Shown here: one piece after another, positions 1 to 5,718 of the stretch | Layout: each line of letters begins with the position of its first letter | How positions within the stretch are numbered: the stretch's first letter is position 1 | IMG/VR virus record: IMGVR_UViG_3300027126_000052 | Location: 1 to 24,060 of that record | Source: a virus | Length of the DNA: 24,060 bases | Direction: 5' to 3' (one strand) | Notes under the pieces: model-generated | What the model was told of the DNA's origin: nothing | What the model saw: only the letters and a program-made list of their open reading frames with translations | Database searches by the model: none | Program-made: the position numbers and the translations under genes

Positions 1-1235
1 AAAGCGTCTACGATGTGCGTAGCCCAATTATCTAAAGGCTTTGACTTGTAGCATGCTCTAGCATCGTCATATTCTCTCTGGTACTCCCGAATTGCTCTAA
101 CACCCATCTGGCAGTTTACTTTATCAACCATGATGTTTGGAAAAACATAGCGTATGGCTTCAATACCATCTTCAAAGTTTACTTTGTGTGTCACCTGAAA
201 GTTCCATCCTGCTTTTCTGGCTTGCATTAAGCGTGACTCAGTATGTTCCCATCCTTGATGTTCTTGTTTTACATCATGAGGCATAAAATGGTTTCCCCAC
301 TTGCAACCTATACTTTGTCTGATTCGTTCTGCTGCATCAAGATAGTACTTAAGTGGCTGTCCTGAGTCGTGAAGCAGGTGAAGCAACTTAACACGGTTGC
401 CTTCAATCTGAAACAACCACCCTGCTGTTGCGTCTGTGCCTCCTAAATCCCATGCGCTATGCAATGGTAAACTTGGATTTGCTTTGAGCGTGGTAAGTCT
501 TCCTTCTCTTTCCATCTCCGACATCTCACGTGTGAAGTATGCACCTAAGTTTCCAATCTCGAATGACACCATGAATTCTTGTTCAACCATTTCTTTAGAC
601 ATACCCATCTTTTTGGCTTCTTCGATTTGTTCGGGGGTAATTACAGGCGTGCCATCTGTCTTCTTAGTTTCCTTAACGGATAAATGTTGAACTAAATACC
701 TAGGGTTTTCCCTAACCGTATCGAATACATCCCATCCATGATTCTTGCCCCTAGGTGTAAACTGTAATACTTCAAGGCCACCATTCTCAATCAAAATAGG
801 ATTAAGGTATTGTCTAGCTAATGGGTTGTGTAAACTAAACTCAGAATAGATAATGCTAACTGGATTTGTTCCCATCATTCCGTTAAAATTGTTACTGCCC
901 CCAAAAATAAGTCGGCTTCCATTTATAAGGCGCATCTCCATACGTGCGTCATTCTTATACTCGATTAAGCATTCAGGTATATAAGAAATAAATGGTTTTC
1001 CGGTGTGGTCCAGGCCTGACCATACGACTTCCCTTGCTTGTTTTTGTAGGGGCAATAGATATATATGCGTGCCAACCCTCATAAGGCTTCGCAAGAGCAA
1101 CGCTTGTATTGAAATGGTATCTTTGCCAGCCCTTCTATGAATAACGCTACAAACGTTCCTATCTTCCTTTATAGCTTTTAAGAAATCCATCTGGTAATGA
1201 CGTGGTTCTAATATGTAGGGAACTTTTATATACAT
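1..1235 (-). CDS. terL: Terminase large subunit, C-terminus off the left edge
   Basis: This is the ATP-driven packaging motor and headful or concatemer-cutting nuclease. About 411 codons are visible, starting from an ATG whose A is shared with the stop of the VRR-NUC gene (TAATG junction). Seen in the translation: a Q-motif-like YQ at residues 14-15, a Walker A-like HRRAGKD at 33-39, a Walker B region ending in SEF with glutamate E132, a coupling motif FTPRG around T160, and the RNase H-like nuclease with AWDLGGTD (D263, D268), MPHD near residue 330 and a final THIVDA near the edge. The deviant Walker A (arginine-rich, D after GK) fits phage large terminases. The gene is last in the visible late operon, far from the small terminase at the other end. 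Family assignment is from motifs only. The missing end should hold only the last few dozen residues. Confidence 0.93.
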   Translation of the reverse strand, partial: MYIKVPYILEPRHYQMDFLKAIKEDRNVCSVIHRRAGKDTISIQALLLRSLMRVGTHIYLLPLQKQAREVVWSGLDHTGKPFISYIPECLIEYKNDARMEMRLINGSRLIFGGSNNFNGMMGTNPVSIIYSEFSLHNPLARQYLNPILIENGGLEVLQFTPRGKNHGWDVFDTVRENPRYLVQHLSVKETKKTDGTPVITPEQIEEAKKMGMSKEMVEQEFMVSFEIGNLGAYFTREMSEMEREGRLTTLKANPSLPLHSAWDLGGTDATAGWLFQIEGNRVKLLHLLHDSGQPLKYYLDAAERIRQSIGCKWGNHFMPHDVKQEHQGWEHTESRLMQARKAGWNFQVTHKVNFEDGIEAIRYVFPNIMVDKVNCQMGVRAIREYQREYDDARACYKSKPLDNWATHIVDA

Positions 1236-1639
1236 TATGATTTCATATATTTTTCAATTAAAGCAATACCTGCATCGGTGCCTATAGCCCAATCTGCAAG
1301 ATAACCATTAGCATTCATTTGGTCAATAAAAGCTTGTTGTCTTTTGATATGCTCTTCTTGTGCTTTAGTAAACTTCCAGCCATCTTTTTTAATTTCCATA
1401 AATAGACCTGGATAAGTGGCCGTAGGAAGAGCAAAAAATAGATCGCTTGCCCCAACACGAAAGCCAAGGCGAGGCAAAAGAATGTTTGTTGAACGTGACC
1501 TGTTGCCCTCATTATGTATTTTGATAACACTGCTGTATAACCTTGGATGCGCAAGTTTGCAGTATTCTAATATGTTTATGGTTGTTCTGTCTTCGGGTTT
1601 AATCTTAAATTTTTTCTGCTGAGATGTCCGTAGTCGCAC
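1235..1639 (-). CDS. VRR-NUC domain nuclease (possible branched-DNA resolvase)
   Basis: This is a stand-alone VRR-NUC protein of about 134 residues. The expected catalytic set is visible: E44 after the first helix, GASD (G63-D66), MEIK (E82, K84) and Q94 in the following helix, then a C-terminal strand and helix. Phage VRR-NUC proteins are Mg-dependent nucleases; viral members have been shown to act on branched DNA such as Holliday junctions. I prefer the GTG at 1639, which has AGGGA six bases upstream. A TTG at 1675 gives 12 more residues but lies deeper in the upstream gene and lacks a clear ribosome site. The gene overlaps the DUF1353 gene by about 35 bases and the large terminase by one base, so the three are probably translationally coupled. 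A role in debranching DNA before packaging is inference. Confidence 0.85.
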   Translation of the reverse strand: MRLRTSQQKKFKIKPEDRTTINILEYCKLAHPRLYSSVIKIHNEGNRSRSTNILLPRLGFRVGASDLFFALPTATYPGLFMEIKKDGWKFTKAQEEHIKRQQAFIDQMNANGYLADWAIGTDAGIALIEKYMKS

Positions 1640-2081
1640 AATGAGTCCCTGTATTGAAATGAGAGCTACCAGCAAGTCTAACTGCCAGCCAATACTCGTA
1701 GGCTACTATTGGGTTAACTAGGTTGTCAATCAAACTGCTATAGAAAATGCTATCAATTGTACGTCTGGAATACTTGCCCGGGCATGAGTACATAAAATCG
1801 TGCAATATGGCCGGAGAGATTGTTTCACTGTCTGTAGGCGAGTGAATAAACCATATCACACGAGGTATGGAGGCCAAATCTGTTTCAAACCCTGCTGGCA
1901 CAACAACAACATCATCATTAACCATTGCAACTAAGGGATTACAAAGCTTAAAGGAATTGTTAGTTGTTGGCTCTAAACAAGGTTTTCTAGGAAAATCAAC
2001 GTTACTTTCTGGAGAACATGACATTATAAAAGTAAATAGAAGTGCAAGTAAAGCGAGTGTTGTATAAGCTTTGATATTCAT
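1605..2081 (-). CDS. DUF1353 family protein with lipoprotein signal peptide
   Basis: A protein of 158 residues. Residues 1-22 form a signal peptide: a lysine near the start, a hydrophobic core LALLALLFTFI, and a lipobox-like IMS-C22. The mature protein would therefore be lipid-anchored in the host envelope. Residues 61-145 carry DUF1353 hallmarks: VPAGFETDLASIPR (61-74), SPAILHDF (89-96), SRRTID, and a YWLAVRLAG segment near 130-138. The biochemical function of DUF1353 is not established to my knowledge; it is common in phage genomes. I chose the ATG at 2081, preceded by GGGG, over an in-frame TTG at 2093, because it places the charged N-region correctly. Its 3' end overlaps the VRR-NUC gene. 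An envelope role, for example in lysis or superinfection exclusion, is inference. Confidence 0.82.
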   Translation of the reverse strand: MNIKAYTTLALLALLFTFIMSCSPESNVDFPRKPCLEPTTNNSFKLCNPLVAMVNDDVVVVPAGFETDLASIPRVIWFIHSPTDSETISPAILHDFMYSCPGKYSRRTIDSIFYSSLIDNLVNPIVAYEYWLAVRLAGSSHFNTGTHCATTDISAEKI

Positions 2082-2168
2082 AATAGGCCCCAAGGATAAG
2101 GAGAACTCGAGGCCGTCACAAGTAATACATAAGCATTACACTTACATACAGTACTATCTAAAGTGATA

Positions 2169-2231
2169 CTACTTGCAGCCCTTGCCACTGCGTCCTTTAC
2201 CTTTCTTTTTCATTTTCATTTTCATTTTCAT
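2169..2231 (-). CDS. 20-residue lysine-rich microprotein
   Basis: A tiny ORF with alternating Met-Lys at its start (MKMKMKMK) followed by KKGKGRSGKGCK and a TAG stop. It is highly basic, with a single cysteine near its end. An AGG lies about ten bases before the first ATG. Four in-frame ATGs arise from a short hexanucleotide repeat, so the exact start is uncertain and hardly changes the product. It sits between the one-membrane-segment gene and the DUF1353 gene, in a run of other small lysine-rich phage proteins, which makes it more believable than its length alone would. No function can be assigned; nucleic acid binding is a guess from charge. It could also be non-coding. Confidence 0.5.
   Translation of the reverse strand: MKMKMKMKKKGKGRSGKGCK
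2211..2231. repeat. Hexanucleotide tandem repeat encoding Met-Lys
   Basis: On the plus strand the unit cattt+t occurs 3.5 times without interruption (21 bases). On the coding strand it reads ATGAAA repeated and gives four consecutive in-frame start codons. Changes in unit number by slippage would keep the reading frame. Confidence 0.8.
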
Positions 2232-2260
2232 TTGTAGTAACCTGTAAAATATCTACCATT

Positions 2261-2416
2261 TCAATTTCGCATAGAAAATATATTACGTCTATAACCTTTA
2301 CCAATAATTTTAATATCAGTATTAATTGTAACCCATATTGCATGGCTAACAAGAATGAATATAAACCAGTATGCTTCTTTTTTTGTTATAATAGAATTAT
2401 AATCGTAACAAATCAT
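2261..2416 (-). CDS. 51-residue protein with one membrane segment
   Basis: A short ORF starting at ATG 2416 with GGGAG nine bases upstream. Residues 16-32 (AYWFIFILVSHAIWVTI) form a hydrophobic stretch long enough to span a membrane, with charged residues before it and a basic tail after it (KGYRRN). I do not recognise the family. It follows an intrinsic terminator and precedes the 20-residue basic microprotein and the DUF1353 lipoprotein. A small membrane protein beside an envelope lipoprotein could be a holin or other lysis or exclusion factor, but nothing in the sequence proves this. Confidence that it is translated rests on the ribosome site, the fit between neighbours and the coherent membrane segment. 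Confidence 0.6.
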   Translation of the reverse strand: MICYDYNSIITKKEAYWFIFILVSHAIWVTINTDIKIIGKGYRRNIFSMRN

Positions 2417-2445
2417 GAAATATATCTCCCAATAATTTCATAGTT

Positions 2446-2470
2446 AAAAAAAATCCCCAATCAAGGGGAT
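2446..2470 (-). terminator. Intrinsic terminator inside the late operon
   Basis: Read on the minus strand, a six-pair stem ATCCCC/GGGGAT with a six-base loop is followed directly by eight T residues. It begins just after the stop codon of the 46-residue gene (2472). The genes below it, from the membrane-segment protein to the large terminase, therefore depend on read-through or another promoter. Confidence 0.75.
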
Positions 2471-2471
2471 A

Positions 2472-2612
2472 TTATTTTTTCTTTTTCTTTTTTGATTTGC
2501 CTGCTGAGGCAAGACTGGCTGCTACCGCTTGTTTCTGTGGGTAACCTTCTTTCATCATTTTAGAGATATTACTACTGATGGTTTTTTTACTTTTACCTTT
2601 TTTCAATGGCAT
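2472..2612 (-). CDS. 46-residue lysine-rich phage protein (MPLKKGKS type)
   Basis: This short basic protein opens with [15 protein letters not shown], has a central [13 protein letters not shown] helix-like segment, and ends in AGKS plus six lysines. I recognise this as a widespread small phage protein type with the pattern MPL-KKG-SxKTIS and P-QKQAVA. It may match DUF6496, but I am not certain of that label. The start is ATG 2612 with AAGGGG seven bases upstream, a strong ribosome site like those of the virion genes, so good expression is likely. Its stop abuts an intrinsic terminator. Its function is not established. Confidence 0.85.
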   Translation of the reverse strand: MPLKKGKSKKTISSNISKMMKEGYPQKQAVAASLASAGKSKKKKKK

Positions 2613-2644
2613 TTCATTTCCCCTTTTTTCTAGCTGCACGGATA

Positions 2645-3232
2645 TTATTTTTTACTATAAGTACCTTTTTCATAAAGATATTTTATAGCTCTTTCCAGTA
2701 CAAATACAGAATCTTTCGACATACCTATCATAGTATTACACATCAAGCAAAGTATACCCCTGAATTCACCAGTTTCATGATTATGGTCAATAGAATATCC
2801 TCTGCGTCTATTTTCATAAACCATTAAGTCAGGTAATTCATCAAGACAAATTGCACAGCATCCATTTTGATTATTCCAAGCGCTTTCAAATTCTTGATAA
2901 CTTATTTTGTACTTATATTTTAAATGCTGCTCTAATCTTTTTTTAGGAGTTCTGCTTTGCCAAGAATTTTTTTGTTTGTGTTTAGAGCATTCTATGCAAT
3001 TCGATTGGCCACGCCAAAAATTTGATTTATGCTTTTCTAAATTGCAATTACTGCATTTGATATATAAATCATCTATTGCATCATATATTTCTAATTTTTT
3101 TTTGTTAGCCAGCCTATGATGTTCATTTTTACATGTTTTACATTGCGAATCATGTCCATCCTTTTTTTTATGATGCTTGTGAAATTCTGTAATGAATAAT
3201 TCTTTTTTGCATTTAGAACAGCACTTAATCAT
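2645..3232 (-). CDS. Endonuclease VII-like HNH nuclease with N-terminal zinc ribbons
   Basis: A protein of 195 residues. The C-terminal part carries the recombination endonuclease VII (T4 gp49-like) signature: CAIC (126-129), SIDHNH with D149, H150 and H152, RGILC, and CLMCN (162-166) followed by a helix ending in YL. Before it are two further pairs of zinc-type cysteines: C5/C8 with C31/C34, and C60/C63 with C79/C82, which suggest two small zinc-binding DNA-recognition units. The start ATG overlaps the stop of the upstream 52-residue gene (ATGA). Such genes are either free-standing homing-type HNH enzymes or resolvases used in packaging. The lack of any interrupted gene nearby and its coupling into the operon leave both open. 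The nuclease family call is firm; the role is inferred. Confidence 0.88.
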   Translation of the reverse strand: MIKCCSKCKKELFITEFHKHHKKKDGHDSQCKTCKNEHHRLANKKKLEIYDAIDDLYIKCSNCNLEKHKSNFWRGQSNCIECSKHKQKNSWQSRTPKKRLEQHLKYKYKISYQEFESAWNNQNGCCAICLDELPDLMVYENRRRGYSIDHNHETGEFRGILCLMCNTMIGMSKDSVFVLERAIKYLYEKGTYSKK

Positions 3233-3387
3233 TTCTTTTTTGCCGCCATCATATTATCAATTAAATTTGGCCACTTTCTTCCTGCTTTCTTTGCCATAGC
3301 CTTAGCACTAGATTTTTGTTTAGGAGTTAGCTTCTTTGGTTTGCCTAGGCTTTTGGGTCTTGGTTTATCCCATATTTCTTTTTTCAT
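3229..3387 (-). CDS. 52-residue lysine-rich phage protein
   Basis: A small basic protein beginning MKKEIWDKPRPKSLGKPKKL and ending [14 protein letters not shown]. The pattern (KPRPKSLGKPKKLTPKQK, then AKAMAKKAGRKWPNLIDN) is one I associate with short conserved proteins of environmental podoviruses, with no known function. The start ATG 3387 has GGGA nine bases upstream and follows the stop of the DUF6321-type gene by one base. Its stop overlaps the start of the HNH gene (ATGA). The tight packing between two credible genes supports it as real. It could bind DNA or RNA, judged only from its charge. Confidence 0.82.
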   Translation of the reverse strand: MKKEIWDKPRPKSLGKPKKLTPKQKSSAKAMAKKAGRKWPNLIDNMMAAKKK

Positions 3388-3388
3388 A

Positions 3389-3664
3389 TTAGCAATCCCA
3401 TTTTCTTAATGCTTTGTTAATTCTACTGTTAGGGTCTTTAGCAGTTTTAGCAGAGGTAAGTTTCTTCTTCATGCCTTCCATCCTACTACAAAAACTCTTT
3501 CGTCTAGCTGCTGCCTTAGGTGACTTCTTGGCTTGTTCAGCACTAACTGGGGCTTGAAGGTTTCCGCCCGTAGCTCTGTTGTATTTCGCTCTCCCAGCAC
3601 TAGAAAGTCCTCCACTAGGATTCTTGTCTTTTTTAGTCATTACAACGGACGGTTTCTTTTTCAT
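3389..3664 (-). CDS. DUF6321-type small basic protein
   Basis: A protein of 91 residues from the ATG at 3664, which overlaps the stop of the upstream gene as ATGA; an in-frame GTG nine bases earlier is less likely. The text NPSGGLSSAGRAKYNRATGG, then ARRKSFCSRMEGMK, then NKALRKWDC matches the pattern of DUF6321, a small family found in many phages: an N-terminal GGL-AGR-Y-ATG block, a central RRKSFC-RM block, and a C-terminal ALRKW-C block. Function unknown. It is strongly basic and is the first of several small lysine-rich proteins in a row, which may act together or simply be a hotspot for small accessory genes. Confidence 0.83.
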   Translation of the reverse strand: MKKKPSVVMTKKDKNPSGGLSSAGRAKYNRATGGNLQAPVSAEQAKKSPKAAARRKSFCSRMEGMKKKLTSAKTAKDPNSRINKALRKWDC

Positions 3665-4116
3665 GATGGCCACACTATCTGTGGTAAAGATGTCATAAAC
3701 TCATCTTCACTCGGAATACTTCCGCCCGAATCAATAGCCATATACTCAATATAAACATGCTCCCAAACCTGGTCACGCCATGCAATAAATGCTTCAGCTT
3801 CAGAATGCCATTGCACGTTAGAGCTACTAACATAACTAGCAATACTTTGTGAATCACTATAGCCACGACTTTGTGCAGTACTATCGAGTAATGCTGCAAC
3901 TTTAAAATCAATATCTTTTTTAAATGTTTCTACATCAAACTGTCGTTGATATTGAGGAATCTCAGCTTCAAGTTCTTCAGTAGTTGGCTCAGGTACATTT
4001 GGCACATCCCAGTATTTTATTAATATTGGACCAGGAATCGTATCTTGACCAAACATGATATGCATTAATTCAACCATGCCAGGGTATTTTATTTTACAAA
4101 CATCAACAATATTCAT
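3661..4116 (-). CDS. Probable tail-fibre assembly or chaperone-like protein
   Basis: A protein of 151 residues lying directly after the fibre genes; its start shares one base with the stop of the last fibre gene (TAATG), with GGAGAG upstream. The N-terminal half is an acidic, proline-rich stretch (DVPNVPEPTTEELEAEIPQ). The C-terminal half has the pattern FKKDIDFKVAALLDSTAQSRGYSD, a short SYVSSS strand, then EAEAFIAWRDQVWEHVYIEY. This GY-S-SY-EA-WRD-W layout is common in small proteins encoded after phage tail fibres and annotated as fibre assembly or DUF4376-like proteins. The role is inferred from position and pattern; it may instead be a minor tail protein. Confidence 0.6.
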   Translation of the reverse strand: MNIVDVCKIKYPGMVELMHIMFGQDTIPGPILIKYWDVPNVPEPTTEELEAEIPQYQRQFDVETFKKDIDFKVAALLDSTAQSRGYSDSQSIASYVSSSNVQWHSEAEAFIAWRDQVWEHVYIEYMAIDSGGSIPSEDEFMTSLPQIVWPS

Positions 4117-4670
4117 TATCTCACTCTCCTTGCAATAATTTGACCTTGATAAGACCCAGTCCCTGTAAAGGCAGGACTAACAACTAAATATATTGTTGTA
4201 TTTGTGTTTACAGAAAATCTTCTTGTTGGTGCTACACCAAAAGCAACATATTGAGCTCCCACCGAATAAATACCAGAGCAATAAGCTTCTGCTGGTAAAG
4301 TTGCAGAGGTGGTATTTACTGCCGTTAAGCACGTATAAGATGCACCTGAACCACCAACAGCGGAGGAGCCACTAACATCCCAATCTCCAGCCGTAATTGT
4401 TATACTTGTAGCATTGAAATTAACGCCATTAGTAATACCGCCTGTGTAGGTTGTAACCGCTGAGGTTATGGTTTCTCCTACACTACCAGCAGCAGCATCA
4501 TTATTTGTTGTGGTACCAACTATACCTGACGTAGTGCTGAAGGTTATTTGTGAAAGTGTGGGTGCAGTATTTAAAACTACGCTGCCTGTGCCTGTACTTG
4601 TTGTTACGCCTGTACCACCTTGCGCAACTGGCAACGGAACTGGTAGTTGTGATGTAAATCCTTGTGACAT
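4116..4670 (-). CDS. Tail-fibre-like protein with MSQGF N-terminus (last of the fibre array)
   Basis: A protein of 184 residues, rich in Ser, Thr and Gly. The first five residues, MSQGF, followed by a proline-valine stretch and PVAQGGTGVTT, closely match the start of the preceding gene, which suggests a shared attachment peptide. The PV-GGTG motif is typical of short fibre linkers. The body alternates hydrophobic and polar residues, as expected for a beta-rich trimer. The last 60 residues (AEAYCSG to ARRVR) look like a compact beta domain. It has a good ribosome site (AAGGATAAATT-ATG) and follows the preceding stop closely. Host binding is likely but inferred. Confidence 0.68.
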   Translation of the reverse strand: MSQGFTSQLPVPLPVAQGGTGVTTSTGTGSVVLNTAPTLSQITFSTTSGIVGTTTNNDAAAGSVGETITSAVTTYTGGITNGVNFNATSITITAGDWDVSGSSAVGGSGASYTCLTAVNTTSATLPAEAYCSGIYSVGAQYVAFGVAPTRRFSVNTNTTIYLVVSPAFTGTGSYQGQIIARRVR

Positions 4671-4679
4671 AATTTATCC

Positions 4680-5378
4680 TTAACCAAAATAAGTTATATT
4701 TGCACTTCCAGCATTGAAGGTTCCACCGCCAGATTGACCAATGTAAACATCAGTTAATGCATTAGTACATGTTAAATAACCACCCGTGGATGAGCCTTTA
4801 GCACTTGTTCCGCCAGTTACACCACCACTAATTGTCCAGGTATTATTAGTGTTGTTACTTAATGTTAAAATAACTGTGCCAGTAGCTGGTGTTGAAGCCG
4901 TATAAGTATTTGATTGTTGAATTACAAAATACCCTGTATTTGTAGAACCGTTAACAGTATTTCCTGTGATTCCAGACCAACAGGCCGAAACATAACTAGA
5001 TGTGATTTGGCCTCCGCTTGTGCCCAATCTTACCCAAAGGTCTCCAGCTATAGAGGTCGCTAACCCCATAAAATTAATATAAATTATTTTAGAGGTTGAT
5101 GGTATTGAGCCAAATTGAATAGAGCTGCCCCCACTACCTGTTGCACTTACTGTTACAGGACTAACAGAAGCAGCCTGAAAAGTTGGTAAAGCCCCTGCAC
5201 CATTCGATGTTAAGACCTGCCCACTTGTGCCAACGCTTGCAATCGATTGATGCGCACCTGTAGAAGTAGTGCCACCACACTGTACAGCATAAGCGGTAGC
5301 AGAAGTTGCTCCTGTACCGCCATCACTAACAGGTAAAGGCAGCGTAATTGTTTGTGGATTTACAAAACCTTGTGACAT
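4680..5378 (-). CDS. Tail-fibre-like protein with MSQGF N-terminus and GGTT linker cassette
   Basis: A protein of 232 residues. Residues 1-16 hold the MSQGF start and a proline-rich strand. Residues 17-70 hold a cassette (DGGTGATSATAYAV-CGGTTST, ASVGTSGQVLTSNGAGALPTFQ) that is nearly repeated in the gene at 5719-6534 and is common in phage tail fibre stalks. Residues from about 75 to the end are glycine- and serine-rich beta structure ending in ANITYFG, probably a receptor-binding or head domain. The ribosome site AAGGAGCTAAT-ATG is strong. A fibre role is firm as a class; which receptor it meets cannot be told. Confidence 0.72.
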   Translation of the reverse strand: MSQGFVNPQTITLPLPVSDGGTGATSATAYAVQCGGTTSTGAHQSIASVGTSGQVLTSNGAGALPTFQAASVSPVTVSATGSGGSSIQFGSIPSTSKIIYINFMGLATSIAGDLWVRLGTSGGQITSSYVSACWSGITGNTVNGSTNTGYFVIQQSNTYTASTPATGTVILTLSNNTNNTWTISGGVTGGTSAKGSSTGGYLTCTNALTDVYIGQSGGGTFNAGSANITYFG

Positions 5379-5387
5379 ATTAGCTCC

Positions 5388-5717
5388 TTACGAATTTTCC
5401 ACGCCAAAAATATTAAAACTTAATGTCGCAAGCGTATTGTATACTCTAACAACATCACCGGCTCCAAGGGTAATCCCGATTGTGGTTGCAAACGTGTTGT
5501 TACCAGGTATTGCAATATCATAGTACAAATACTGTGATGCAGTATCAGCAGCTCCAGAAACCGCAACACTGATTCTAAAACTTGTCGCAGTAGCACTTTG
5601 ATTAGCTACTGTAATTGTTGAAACTGTTGCAGTAGTTAAAGCTGGCACTGTATAAGCTGCCGTTAAAGTTGCAGCACTTGGTTTAGACTGCCCTAATATT
5701 TTGTAAGTTGTTGCCAT
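5388..5717 (-). CDS. Small beta-rich structural protein in the fibre array
   Basis: A protein of 109 residues from ATG 5717 (MATTYKILGQ); an in-frame GTG three codons earlier overlaps the upstream gene and is less likely. The upstream GGGTGG serves as the ribosome site. The translation is an all-beta pattern: a short TYKILGQ strand, then SAATLTAAYTVP, TVSTITVANQS, TSFRISVAVSG, YLYYDIAIPGN, TFATTIGITLGAGDVVRVYN and LSFNIFGVE. This type is common beside fibre genes in phages and may be a head decoration, fibre-tip or adhesin subunit. I do not recognise a named domain. Confidence 0.7.
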   Translation of the reverse strand: MATTYKILGQSKPSAATLTAAYTVPALTTATVSTITVANQSATATSFRISVAVSGAADTASQYLYYDIAIPGNNTFATTIGITLGAGDVVRVYNTLATLSFNIFGVENS

Positions 5718-5718
5718 T

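Noticed and set aside
436-690. Plus-strand open frame opposite the large terminase
   Set aside because: It is antisense to conserved terminase motifs, with no ribosome site and no recognisable product.
1315-1554. Second-frame open frame inside the VRR-NUC gene
   Set aside because: It lies wholly within a well-supported nuclease frame, and the product shows no coherent domain.
2082-2168. Promoter or small lipoprotein (Rz1-like) gene before the DUF1353 gene
   Set aside because: Only very short frames and weak, unconvincing promoter-like boxes are present.
2645-3232. HNH gene inside a self-splicing intron or intein
   Set aside because: Neighbouring genes are complete and overlap its ends, and no split gene is visible.
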